From NCBI RefSeq assembly GCF_003048535.1, contig NZ_PIRQ01000012.1:1-32364 (forward strand): DNA of 32,364 nt. Direction: 5' to 3'. The notes beneath the pieces are model-generated. The model made no database searches and was not told the DNA's origin. It saw only the letters and a list, made by a program, of their open reading frames with translations. The translations under genes and the position numbers were made by a program. Positions 1 through 7,145 of the stretch are shown here, piece by piece; within the stretch, counting starts at the first letter, position 1, and each line of letters begins with the position of its first letter. Origin of the DNA: Campylobacter concisus (GTDB lineage Bacteria; Campylobacterota; Campylobacteria; Campylobacterales; Campylobacteraceae).

Positions 1-84
1 GAATAGGGAAAAAGCCTATTTTTGATTGTAGAGCATTTAAAAGGTATTTGTGAGCGTTTTCAAATTTTACAATTTTTTTGATTT

Positions 85-101
85 TTTATATATCACTTTT
101 T
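85..101. repeat. 17-nt word shared with the oriT region
   Basis: The 17-base word TTTATATATCACTTTTT here is identical to 9639-9655, which lies between the predicted nick site and the inverted repeat of the oriT candidate. No nick motif accompanies this copy. The sequence is AT-rich, so a chance match is possible. Bases 1-119 otherwise show no gene; an in-frame stop at 51-53 limits the following reading frame. Confidence 0.3.
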
Positions 102-119
102 AAAAGTTTTTTAAATTTA

Positions 120-1529
120 ATGAATGATAAACTACTGAAAAATAATCTATCAAAAGGATTTAGAGTGGCAGAAGAGCTGACACAAGAGCAAATGGCCGAA
201 TGGGCATATTTAAGCGAGGACGAGCAGATGCTTACAGCTTCGAGCATACGCAAAGGGGAAGAAAACGAGCCACAAACGCGAAACAAAGATATAGACGACA
301 CGAGAGACAAAATTTTAGATTGTCGAGAAGCCATAGAAAACACCGGGTTATTTAAAAGCAACGAAACAAGCGCGGTAGCTTGCGTAAGAGAATTTTATAC
401 CGCATACGGAACGGACGACGATAGCAAGGTTCAAGAAGCGATCAACGATATTTATAAAACCAATATGAGTCTAAGGGATGTGACCGAAATAAAAGAGCTC
501 ACCCTAAGAGAAATGAATATGGACTTAAAAGAGGACTTCGACAACGGCAAAGAATACACCATACGAGACATTAACAAAAAATTTGCCTACGAAGTAACGG
601 GAGCTGCAAATTTAAGTAAAGACGCACAGCAAGCCGTAGAAATACTAGGCGAAAAAGAGCTGCTAGATACGAGAATCAGGGAAAGACAGGCGGAGCTGGA
701 CGAATTTAAAAGCCCGAAAGCAAAAAGAGAATTCGTAAAAGACAGATTGGACGGCGTAGAAAAAAATGAGTCCTTAAAAGAGAGTCTGCAAATTTTAAAA
801 GAGAAAGAAAAAATAGAAGAGCAAATCAAGGCAAAAGAAGAGCAAATCGCCAAAAAGGAAAAAGGGGAAGAAAAAGAGCCAAGCCCCAAGCAAAACGAAC
901 CACAGCCGGGCAGAGAAAACGGCGCAGAGCAAGAAGACTGGAATAAGAGAGCCGACGAACTAGAAATGCAGCACGAAAAGGAGCTCGAAGACCTCAAAGA
1001 TAAGCAATCGAAGCTTGAAGCGAATTTTCAAAAATCGATCGACAACCTAATGAATAGTGATGGGATAAACGGCATTATAACCGCGCTGCAAGAGATGGAC
1101 AGAAGCCTCGAGATGATGCTAAAACAGGGCAAAGAAGAAAGCATCGCCAAAGATCGCCAGCGCCAAGAAAAGCTTGATCTAGCCTTTGACAGTCCTAAAT
1201 TTAAAGAGGCTGTCGGCGATTTGGTAAAAGAGGTCTATACGCAACGCAAAAAAGTCAAAGGCGGTTTTAAAGAGATGGAGAACGAGCGGGCTAATTACGC
1301 TAAATTACAAACGACCTACGAAAAAGAAACCAAAAAAGGGCTTGATGTCAAAGGATACGAAAAGCTAAAAAAGATGATGGGCGACATCGAAAAAGAAACG
1401 CCAAATTTTAAAGATAGCTACCCTAAATTTTACCAAAAGGTAAACGATACGCTAGTGCAGGCCAAAGACAAAATTTTAAACAAGGCCAAAGGGCAAGAAA
1501 ACGAAAATGACAGAGGCAGGAGCCTATAA
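120..1529 (+). CDS. Large charged coiled-coil protein of the conjugation block, function unknown
   Basis: This 469-residue protein has no family I recognise. It is very rich in Lys and Glu, has no signal peptide or membrane segment, and is predicted to be largely helical. The strongest coiled coil lies around residues 185-330, broken by a Pro/Glu/Gln-rich linker near 255-275. I chose ATG at 120; a TTG at 78 would add 14 hydrophobic residues encoded by AT-rich, non-coding-looking DNA. Neither start has a clear Shine-Dalgarno sequence. The stop overlaps the next ATG by one base (TAATG), so it is co-transcribed with a VirB5/TrbJ-like and a TrbM-like gene, which points to a role in conjugation. 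It could be a substrate, a cytoplasmic accessory protein or the C-terminal remnant of a larger protein. Reading frame: sure; function: unknown. Confidence 0.75.
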   Translation: MNDKLLKNNLSKGFRVAEELTQEQMAEWAYLSEDEQMLTASSIRKGEENEPQTRNKDIDDTRDKILDCREAIENTGLFKSNETSAVACVREFYTAYGTDDDSKVQEAINDIYKTNMSLRDVTEIKELTLREMNMDLKEDFDNGKEYTIRDINKKFAYEVTGAANLSKDAQQAVEILGEKELLDTRIRERQAELDEFKSPKAKREFVKDRLDGVEKNESLKESLQILKEKEKIEEQIKAKEEQIAKKEKGEEKEPSPKQNEPQPGRENGAEQEDWNKRADELEMQHEKELEDLKDKQSKLEANFQKSIDNLMNSDGINGIITALQEMDRSLEMMLKQGKEESIAKDRQRQEKLDLAFDSPKFKEAVGDLVKEVYTQRKKVKGGFKEMENERANYAKLQTTYEKETKKGLDVKGYEKLKKMMGDIEKETPNFKDSYPKFYQKVNDTLVQAKDKILNKAKGQENENDRGRSL

Positions 1530-2143
1530 TGAGCAATATAACGCCAAAACAAAGAAGAAACGTGATTGAGGGTGACTTGGAAAATTATGTCAAAAGCGAA
1601 AACGATTTTTTGAGCCTAAGAAAGAGCTTTATAGACTTAAATTTTAGCCTAGCCCTAGCGTGCGAGCACGACGAACAAAGGGCGAAAAAGTACCTAGATG
1701 CAGCCAGAGAGATACAAGGACTCGAAGATAAGCAGGACAAGAGGGGAAAGTGGGAAATAAACGAGGATAACAACAAAAAAGTGATGACCCCGCACAAGGA
1801 CGACGAAAAATTTCAAACCAAATTCGAAAAGGAAAACCCGCTCCTTTTCAGGCAGCTACAAAACGAGCTAGAGCTCATGAATAACGAAGCAAGGTTATAC
1901 GAAAAAATTAAAGACAACAAAGACAAAGGCATAGATAAATTAACGCCGCTTTACGTAGAGTTGCAAGAGGGGCAAATCGATGTAAAAAGAAAACACGGAG
2001 ACGAGGTGGGCAAGCCGATAGATACCGATAGATTTAGGTATAGCTATCCAAACGCCACCAAAACGCTAGAACAAACCATCGAAAAATGGGCTGAAAAGGA
2101 AACTAAAAAAGAAAATACCGAGCAGAAAGGAAGAGAGATATGA
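1529..2143 (+). CDS. Charged helical hypothetical protein in the virB5 operon
   Basis: This 204-residue protein is hydrophilic and Lys/Glu/Asp-rich, with no signal peptide or membrane segment and no domain I recognise. Its start overlaps the stop of the upstream gene by one base, and its stop overlaps the VirB5-like start (ATGA). Translational coupling is therefore likely. The C-terminal portion (about residues 165-190) has an F-x-x-SYP motif followed by an amphipathic helix. A similar F-x-x-SYP segment lies near the C-terminus of the preceding protein, so the two may be distant paralogues or may bind a common partner. That resemblance is short and weak. Confidence 0.75.
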   Translation: MSNITPKQRRNVIEGDLENYVKSENDFLSLRKSFIDLNFSLALACEHDEQRAKKYLDAAREIQGLEDKQDKRGKWEINEDNNKKVMTPHKDDEKFQTKFEKENPLLFRQLQNELELMNNEARLYEKIKDNKDKGIDKLTPLYVELQEGQIDVKRKHGDEVGKPIDTDRFRYSYPNATKTLEQTIEKWAEKETKKENTEQKGREI

Positions 2144-3126
2144 AGAAAACATTTATATCTATTGGTGCGGCAACGGCGCTATTTTTTAGCAGCGCAAACG
2201 CAGGAGGCGTTCCGGTTATAGACGTGGCTGCGATAGCTCAAGCGGTAATGGGCTATACTCAAACGCTAAAAGACTATGCTGAGCAAATCAAGCAGTACGA
2301 GCAAATGGTCAAAGATACGCTAAATTTTGAAAAACAGATGGCCGAGCTCGGCATAGATATGAACAGCATCTACGATATACTAGGCGATGCGCAAAGCATG
2401 ATCAGTCAAATGCAAAGTATCTACGATAACGTCAAAAATATCCCCAATGACATAATGGGCGATATAGCGAGAGTGCAAAACGCGTGCTCGTTTTTGGAAA
2501 ATAATAGCCAATTTTTCGGAATGACGCTAGGAAAAACCAAAAGCTCAATCAAAAGCAAGGTTAATCGCTGCACTTACGCATTGCGAGACGGTGCAAATTT
2601 GAGCAAAAGCATAGACGAGCTGACCAAGCAGATGAATAAAGCCGTCGATCCTATCCAAAGAGCGAACTATCAAGCGCAAATCAACAACATAAAAAATGCC
2701 GAGAAATTCCTGCAAGAAAGGGATAATATCGAGAAAACAAACGCCTTGTTAGCCTTTGAAGATACGTTTCATAGCGACGATAAGACTAATCCTTACTCAA
2801 AAGCGAAAATGAACGACGATTTAAAGCAGCTTTCAAAGCAGCTGAGCAAACCAAACAACCAAAAGCAAGCTCAAGCCCTCACAAACTCGATACTGCTTAA
2901 AATTTTAGAAAATTTGCAGCATCAATACGAGCTGAATATCAACTACACCAGCACGATGGCTACTAGCAAGCAGCTAAACGAAAGCGGCAGCAATAAAAAT
3001 TTAACCGAAGAGAGCTTTAATCAGTCGGTCGTAGAATATAAGCGCAACGACGCCATATTTGAGCCAGAAACCAAGCAGCTCCCGAAAGATGAGCTGGGAC
3101 TACCAAAATTCGTATATTTCAAATAA
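2140..3126 (+). CDS. virB5: VirB5/TrbJ-like T4SS minor pilus protein
   Basis: The 328-residue product begins with a Sec signal peptide (KK, hydrophobic stretch, likely cut after SSANA near residue 21). The mature N-terminus, VPVIDVAAIAQ, is followed by a long helical region with QIKQYEQM, typical of the TrbJ/VirB5 family. These periplasmic or surface proteins sit at the tip of the conjugative pilus and help attach to recipients. The gene overlaps its upstream neighbour by four bases (ATGA) and is followed 10 bases later by a TrbM-like gene, an arrangement common in Trb-type systems. It lies about 7 kb from virB2-virB4 rather than inside that operon. It is longer than many VirB5 proteins (about 220-270 residues). 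Family assignment rests on the N-terminal motif and context. Confidence 0.78.
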   Translation: MKKTFISIGAATALFFSSANAGGVPVIDVAAIAQAVMGYTQTLKDYAEQIKQYEQMVKDTLNFEKQMAELGIDMNSIYDILGDAQSMISQMQSIYDNVKNIPNDIMGDIARVQNACSFLENNSQFFGMTLGKTKSSIKSKVNRCTYALRDGANLSKSIDELTKQMNKAVDPIQRANYQAQINNIKNAEKFLQERDNIEKTNALLAFEDTFHSDDKTNPYSKAKMNDDLKQLSKQLSKPNNQKQAQALTNSILLKILENLQHQYELNINYTSTMATSKQLNESGSNKNLTEESFNQSVVEYKRNDAIFEPETKQLPKDELGLPKFVYFK

Positions 3127-3136
3127 AGGGGAAAGA

Positions 3137-3430
3137 ATGAAAAAACTAGTTTTTAGTTTGATCGTAGGTGCAATTTTTGCGGCAAGCGGCGCGACCGCAA
3201 AAGAGACGAGCGCAAAGGATACGGCGACAAAGACGTCTGCTCCAAAAGAGCTCGGCGACGTATTTACCGGCGATAAGAAACTGGCATGCGAAGCGGTGCT
3301 ATGCCTCGCAAGCGCTACGCGCCCGCCGGAGTGCGCCGCAAGCCTTAAAAAGTACTATTCGATTACGGCTAAAAAGGCGCATAAGCAGGCTCAAAAAAGA
3401 CAAGCATTTTTAGATCTGTGTCCAAGATGA
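3137..3430 (+). CDS. trbM: TrbM-like periplasmic conjugation protein
   Basis: The 97-residue protein has a signal peptide (MKKLVF, hydrophobic core, likely cut near residue 21). It has a cysteine-bearing core ACEAVLCLAS...RPPEC followed by a Y-S-I segment, the hallmark of TrbM. A final cysteine in LDLC suggests disulfide bonding in the periplasm. Its role in conjugation is undefined, although TrbM is regularly found in Trb/VirB clusters. I chose ATG 3137, preceded by AAAGGGGAAAG, over an upstream ATG in the same frame at 3059 that would overlap the VirB5 gene and hide the signal peptide. The stop overlaps the next start (ATGA). It is shorter than IncP TrbM (about 190 residues). Confidence 0.82.
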   Translation: MKKLVFSLIVGAIFAASGATAKETSAKDTATKTSAPKELGDVFTGDKKLACEAVLCLASATRPPECAASLKKYYSITAKKAHKQAQKRQAFLDLCPR

Positions 3431-4653
3431 AAGAAAATCTAGTCGAGCTCGCACTCGATGAAATTTTAAAAAATAACGGCTACTTTGAAAAAAGAGACAA
3501 AAGTAGCCGTAACTACAAAACGCTTACGAACGACTACGGAGATACGATAGTCATATCACGCCAATCAAACGGCCACTACTTATATTTTAATCCAAATGAC
3601 AGTACCGATCGGGGCAATATTTACAGCTTCGCTAAAAATCGCGGAGTAGAAGTAAAAGATTTAATAGACGAAGACAAAATAAAAGATATAAAAGAGTTAC
3701 AAAACAATACTATACCAAAAACAACTACTAAAAAAATCGATAATGAAATAATAGAAAAATTTAAAAAATTAGATAAGACGGATAAAAATTCATTTTTAAT
3801 TAGCCGTAGGAAGCTAAGCGGAGAACTATTGGCACAATTTAGCAGCCTAAAACAAGACAGTAAATACCAAAACGCGGTCGTACCGACGTACACATTAACG
3901 TCAGTGCAAACGGACGCCGGCACGAAAGAGTTTTTAAAGCAAAGCGGAACGATAAGCTATCTCTCAAAGCCCTTAACACGCGATCCGCAAGGAAAAGCAT
4001 ATGATAAGCCTATCAAGCAGCTTTGCAACGGAAATAAGGGGCTAGAAATTTTAAAAGCCGATAACGCACATAAAAACCCCAAAGAATTTAAAAATATAAT
4101 AATCAGCGAAAGCATGATCGACACGCTATCGTTTTGCGAGATGAAAGGGATAAATTTGCAAGAGACGCTGCTATGCTCGACCAACGGGCAAATATCGACA
4201 TCGCAAAAAGATGCGATTAAAGCGCTTCGCAAGCTCGCCCCGGATGCAAAATTTACGCTAGCGTTCGATAATGACGATCGCGGCAAAGAGTTTGGCAAGA
4301 TCGTAGAGCAAATAGTGCCGAATGCCGACAGGCAAATGCCTATATTAAAGGACTTTAACGATGATTTGGTAGTCGGCAAGGCATTGGGGCTAGCGGCGCG
4401 CAATATTAGCAAAGAAAACATTTTAAAGCCTTTGAGCGAGCTTGGCAAGAAAGTAGAGTATTTATCAAAGAAATATGATTTTTTAGAGCCTTGCGCAAAG
4501 AATGAGCGCGTAAATGAGCTTTTAAAATTTAATCCTTCAAAATTTAAAGAGATAGCCCCAAAGGTGCAGCGTCTGCCCGGAATGAGAGAATGCTTTAAGC
4601 GACTTAATCTCGTCGAAAGAAAAATCGGCAGGGAGTATTCTAGGGCTATATGA
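3427..4653 (+). CDS. DUF3991/TOPRIM primase-like protein
   Basis: This 408-residue protein starts with a zinc-ribbon-like DUF3991-type region without obvious zinc cysteines (about residues 25-75: HYLYFNPND, GNIYSFAKNRG), as seen in mobile-element primase relatives. A TOPRIM fold follows, with the catalytic glutamate E228 in IISESMID and the acidic pair D281/D283 in FDNDDRG. TOPRIM-DUF3991 proteins are linked to conjugative or phage DNA processing, plausibly priming on incoming single-stranded DNA. I chose ATG 3427, which overlaps the TrbM stop (ATGA), over a GTG at 3418. The C-terminal 80 residues match nothing I recognise. It lies directly upstream of the hairpin-rich repeat region, a possible site of action (inference). 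A 242-codon open frame on the opposite strand is a shadow. Confidence 0.8.
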   Translation: MKENLVELALDEILKNNGYFEKRDKSSRNYKTLTNDYGDTIVISRQSNGHYLYFNPNDSTDRGNIYSFAKNRGVEVKDLIDEDKIKDIKELQNNTIPKTTTKKIDNEIIEKFKKLDKTDKNSFLISRRKLSGELLAQFSSLKQDSKYQNAVVPTYTLTSVQTDAGTKEFLKQSGTISYLSKPLTRDPQGKAYDKPIKQLCNGNKGLEILKADNAHKNPKEFKNIIISESMIDTLSFCEMKGINLQETLLCSTNGQISTSQKDAIKALRKLAPDAKFTLAFDNDDRGKEFGKIVEQIVPNADRQMPILKDFNDDLVVGKALGLAARNISKENILKPLSELGKKVEYLSKKYDFLEPCAKNERVNELLKFNPSKFKEIAPKVQRLPGMRECFKRLNLVERKIGREYSRAI

Positions 4654-4703
4654 TTTATAGAATATTGATTAATTCGGGCAATCAAGATTTAAGCTGGTTT
4701 TTG

Positions 4704-4860
4704 AAGTTTAAGGCTTATATAAGCTTTTGGAATTTATATCTTATCCCCTTTATTTGGGAGTTTGATAGAGATTGCGGCAAGTGAATTTTTTACAAAATCT
4801 CGCTCATAACGTCCCGCTGCCGGGTTAAGTAAAGCGGTAGCTCTCAGATGTTCGGGCAGT
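4704..4860. repeat. 157-bp direct repeat, copy 1
   Basis: This 157-base unit recurs at 4930-5086 with a single difference seen by eye: C at 4714, where copy 2 has T. In this copy the base completes a 12-bp palindrome, GCTTATATAAGC (4713-4724). The unit contains the word TTTTACAAAATCTCGCT (4788-4804) and a 7-bp stem GCTGCCG/CGGTAGC (4816-4822 and 4835-4841, one G.T pair). It encodes no convincing protein. A 34-base segment (4861-4894) absent after copy 2 follows, then a shared 35-base tail (4895-4929, again 5087-5121). Confidence 0.95.
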
Positions 4861-4929
4861 TAAATTTTAGGCTGTCCGGATTGGAATTGGTAGCACGGCC
4901 AGAGCGGTGAAAATTTGGCTTGCTTTTTA

Positions 4930-5086
4930 AAGTTTAAGGTTTATATAAGCTTTTGGAATTTATATCTTATCCCCTTTATTTGGGAGTTTGATAGAGATTG
5001 CGGCAAGTGAATTTTTTACAAAATCTCGCTCATAACGTCCCGCTGCCGGGTTAAGTAAAGCGGTAGCTCTCAGATGTTCGGGCAGT
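4930..5086. repeat. 157-bp direct repeat, copy 2
   Basis: This is the second copy of the unit at 4704-4860, 226 bases downstream. It carries the 17-base word at 5014-5030 and the same stem-loop. It runs directly into the shared 35-base tail, without the 34-base segment that separates copy 1 from its tail. The near-identity implies recent duplication or gene conversion. Confidence 0.95.
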
Positions 5087-5121
5087 ACGGCCAGAGCGGT
5101 GAAAATTTGGCTTGCTTTTTA

Positions 5122-5230
5122 AAGTTTAAGGTTTGAATAAGATTTTAAAAATTACATTTTAATTTCTATTCTTGGGGGTTTGCTCGGATTTGGGATGAGT
5201 AAAATTTTTACAAAATGCCGTTCTTGTTGG
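5122..5230. repeat. Diverged third copy of the direct repeat
   Basis: This copy begins with the same AAGTTTAAGGTTT as copy 2 and keeps TTTTACAAAAT at exactly the same internal offset (TACAAAAT 87 bases after the start in copies 1 and 3). The sequence between is recognisably related but heavily substituted. Beyond about 5217 the similarity fades and a GC-rich hairpin cluster takes over. Conserved spacing with diverged sequence suggests an older copy under some constraint. Confidence 0.75.
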
Positions 5231-5360
5231 CGGTCTGCACTAAGGTGCTGCCGCGCCGAAGCCGAGCCTAAGGTCTCGGCTTCTATGGGTTTAAGCGGGG
5301 GCACCCCGCAACGCCCCTCCTAAATACAGGAGCTGCCGCCAATGACGGCAGCAGGAATTA
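5225..5360. other. GC-rich cluster of hairpins, possible ncRNA or single-strand origin/promoter
   Basis: Four hairpins stand close together in otherwise AT-rich DNA: GAAGCCGAG/CTCGGCTTC (5258-5266, 5275-5283), GCGGGG/CCCCGC (5295-5300, 5304-5309), CTCCT/AGGAG (5317-5321, 5328-5332) and GCTGCCG/CGGCAGC (5332-5338, 5346-5352). No reading frame explains them. Together with the repeats, the 908 bases 4654-5561 contain no gene I can support. Possible roles are a structured RNA, a single-strand initiation site, or an ssDNA promoter used during conjugative entry. None of these is demonstrated. Confidence 0.6.
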
Positions 5361-5490
5361 AAAAAGGGGAAAGAAAATCAAATTTAGGCTTAAATAATGC
5401 TTAGGTTTTTAATTTATTTTTAGGCTATTTTTGCTTTTTTGCTATTTTATATTTTTATATATTTTAATTATTTGATATTTTATTATTTAG

Positions 5491-5526
5491 TATTTTATTA
5501 TTTTTTAAGTTAAAAAGTGGTATAAT
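5491..5526 (+). promoter_or_regulatory. Shared promoter-like element before the small-gene operon
   Basis: A T-rich tract (TATTTTATTATTTTTTAAG, 5491-5509), preceded by a second similar tract, is followed 11 bases later by TATAAT (5521-5526). Campylobacter sigma-70 promoters have a TATAAT box with periodic T-rich upstream DNA and little -35 signal, so this fits. The same tract-TTAAG-N10 arrangement precedes parA and the parB-like gene. Confidence 0.7.
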
Positions 5527-5561
5527 CGTTCTATAAATTAAGAAGAAAGGGACTTAAAAAG

Positions 5562-5804
5562 ATGAAATTAACGAACGCGATTAAACTACTTAGCCAATAC
5601 GGCAAAGTTAAACAAGATGAAACCGGAGCGAGGATTGAAATAAACGGCTGGACTTACGGCGCTAGCACGAATTGGAACGAGCAAGAGGTTCTATTTTTAT
5701 ATTGTGAATGCGGTACAAATACGCGGGATAGGCACTTTTATTCATATAACACGCTAAAAGGCCTTAAAGATTGTATGGATAGATACATCCGGGCAACGGC
5801 ATAG
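5562..5804 (+). CDS. Small hypothetical protein
   Basis: This 80-residue soluble protein matches no family I know. It contains a CEC motif in LFLYCECGT and several aromatic residues (INGWTYGAS, HFYSYNTLKG), suggesting a compact mixed alpha/beta fold. It has an AGAAAGGG ribosome site 15-22 bases upstream and a strong promoter at 5521-5526. It is first of three small genes lying between the hairpin region and the MntA/HepT pair. Its place in the predicted leading region of transfer makes an early role after entry, such as counter-defence, an open possibility with no sequence proof. Confidence 0.7.
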   Translation: MKLTNAIKLLSQYGKVKQDETGARIEINGWTYGASTNWNEQEVLFLYCECGTNTRDRHFYSYNTLKGLKDCMDRYIRATA

Positions 5805-5817
5805 CAAAAGGATTACA

Positions 5818-6060
5818 ATGAAAATTTATTTAACGGAAATAGACTACGCCCGTTTAAATTCTTCGATGGATGAAGGGCGGTACTCCTTAAAAAGGGATGG
5901 TGAATACACGGAGGCGATAAAGCTTAAATTTATAGGCAATGCGACGAACGTTGAAAGCTATGGCGTATTTTTTAGCCACGATCCGTTTAAAGTTTTTATT
6001 TTAGATAAGCAGGCGCAAACATTTAGACAGACCGATGGTTGGGCGCCGCGAAACCTTTAG
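5818..6060 (+). CDS. Small hypothetical protein
   Basis: This 80-residue protein starts 13 bases after the preceding stop, behind AAAAGGATT, and is probably in the same operon. The sequence is polar with alternating hydrophobic residues (MKIYLTEIDYARL, YGVFFSHDPFKVFILD), suggesting beta strands. No signal peptide, membrane segment or recognised motif is present. Function unknown. Confidence 0.68.
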   Translation: MKIYLTEIDYARLNSSMDEGRYSLKRDGEYTEAIKLKFIGNATNVESYGVFFSHDPFKVFILDKQAQTFRQTDGWAPRNL

Positions 6061-6091
6061 GGGTCAAATAGGCGAAGGGCAGTATGAGTCA

Positions 6092-6331
6092 ATGAACAAG
6101 AACTATAATAAATTTGAAAGAGCACACGATATAATGGCGGAGCTAATCAAAGCCCCACTCCCTCTTGAGCCGGTGGAGCTTGGCAACATTAGCGACAGGG
6201 AGCTTGGCTTTTTGAAGAGTAGCGTAGAGATGATGGCGGACTACTTGGACTCGCTAGGCTTTGATTTCAGAGGTCACAAAGAGGAAGTTCTGATGCCGAT
6301 TTACGAGGAGTTCGAGAGGCGGCAAAAATAA
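6092..6331 (+). CDS. Small hypothetical helical protein
   Basis: This is a 79-residue protein from ATG 6092. An in-frame ATG at 6035 would add 19 residues and overlap the preceding gene by 26 bases. I prefer 6092 because GAAGGG lies at 6074-6079 and the upstream extension is poor. The product is acidic and helical (GNISDRELGFLKSSVEMMADYLDSLGFDF), soluble, and without a recognised domain. It probably ends the small-gene operon, as a separate TATAAT precedes the next gene. Confidence 0.65.
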   Translation: MNKNYNKFERAHDIMAELIKAPLPLEPVELGNISDRELGFLKSSVEMMADYLDSLGFDFRGHKEEVLMPIYEEFERRQK

Positions 6332-6345
6332 ATAGCAAAATATGC

Positions 6346-6351
6346 TATAAT
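6346..6351 (+). promoter_or_regulatory. -10 box of the lipoprotein gene
   Basis: TATAAT lies 21 bases upstream of the ATG at 6373, behind an AT-rich tract, and AAGGATG supplies the ribosome site. It probably drives the lipoprotein gene and perhaps the following mntA-hepT pair. Confidence 0.55.
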
Positions 6352-6372
6352 TTGTAAAAATAAGGATGAAAA

Positions 6373-6792
6373 ATGAAGAAAATTAAACTACTGACGGCGG
6401 CCGTTATAGCCGGGCTTATGTTGGCAGGATGCGGTGAAGATGATGGGCTTGTAAAGCTAGAGAATGCAAATCCGGCAATAAAACAAGCAAATTACGATGC
6501 GATGGTCAATAAGCTAAAAGAGAGAGTTAAAAATGTAGATTTTGAATTTTATCATGCACAGACCTTATTTAATGGCGAAAATTGGAAAAATTATACATCA
6601 GAGCAGGGCTTTGCCAAATTTACAAGATGGAAAGCCCAAAACGACCTCATAAACAATGAGAAACTCGTAGTAGTAGTCGTAGATAAAAATAATAAAAAAG
6701 TAGGGTCGGCATACGAGGTCGAATGTACAAAATGGGGCAAATTTGAGTGCGATCCAGAATATATAACGGTTCTTGAAAACGGAAAAAGATAG
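6373..6792 (+). CDS. Small lipoprotein, function unknown
   Basis: This 139-residue protein has a clear lipoprotein signal: KK, a hydrophobic core and the lipobox LAGC at residues 17-20 followed by GEDDG. It should be lipidated on Cys20 and anchored in a membrane; the acidic residues after Cys do not by themselves settle inner versus outer. The mature part is polar (ENWKNYTSEQGFAKFTRW) and holds two later cysteines, ECTKWGKFEC, that could form a disulfide. It sits 17 bases before mntA with its own promoter. Entry exclusion by a surface lipoprotein is one possible role in a conjugative element, but nothing in the sequence proves it. Confidence 0.75.
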   Translation: MKKIKLLTAAVIAGLMLAGCGEDDGLVKLENANPAIKQANYDAMVNKLKERVKNVDFEFYHAQTLFNGENWKNYTSEQGFAKFTRWKAQNDLINNEKLVVVVVDKNNKKVGSAYEVECTKWGKFECDPEYITVLENGKR

Positions 6793-6809
6793 AAAAAGGA
6801 GAATCCCCA

Positions 6810-7145
6810 ATGAAGACGACGTTACCCGATTTAACCAAAGAATCGATACTCGCATATCTATCCGAGCTCAAGCCGGGTCTTGAAAAAGACGGCATCCAAA
6901 AGATAGGACTTTTCGGAAGCTATGCCAAAGGTTATGCGGGTAAAGACTCGGATATAGATATAGTCGTTTTGGCCGACAAAAAGGACTTTTTGGATAGACT
7001 GCACGCGTTTAAAGCGCTTGCGTATTTAAATGATTTAAAAGAGCAGATCGCGGGCAAATTTCATAAATCGGTAGATATTTGCGATTTCTATTCTGAGCAA
7101 AAAATGCAAGACGACAAGATAGTGAAGGAAGCGATTTATGTCTGA
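6810..7145 (+). CDS. mntA: MntA-like nucleotidyltransferase antitoxin
   Basis: This 111-residue minimal nucleotidyltransferase has the full MNT signature GSx10DxD: G36-S37, ten residues, then D48-I-D50, inside IGLFGSYAKG and SDIDIVV. In characterised MNT/HEPN pairs, MntA neutralises the HepT toxin by adding AMP to the tyrosine of its RX4HXY motif. The third metal-binding acid of the fold is likely D88 in KSVDICDF (inference). The gene overlaps hepT by eight bases, as expected for a co-translated toxin-antitoxin pair, and is preceded by AAAAAGGAG. Its role here is probably plasmid maintenance or phage defence. Confidence 0.9.
   Translation: MKTTLPDLTKESILAYLSELKPGLEKDGIQKIGLFGSYAKGYAGKDSDIDIVVLADKKDFLDRLHAFKALAYLNDLKEQIAGKFHKSVDICDFYSEQKMQDDKIVKEAIYV

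Noticed and set aside
3059-3136. Upstream start for the TrbM-like gene
   Set aside because: It would overlap virB5 and bury the signal peptide; ATG 3137 has a better ribosome site.
3957-4685. 242-codon open frame opposite the TOPRIM gene
   Set aside because: It is a shadow of the + strand gene; it has no ribosome site and the product is Ser/Leu/Phe-rich as expected for antisense reading.
4704-5230. CRISPR array
   Set aside because: Units are 157 bp, only two plus a diverged one, and there are no regular short spacers or cas genes.
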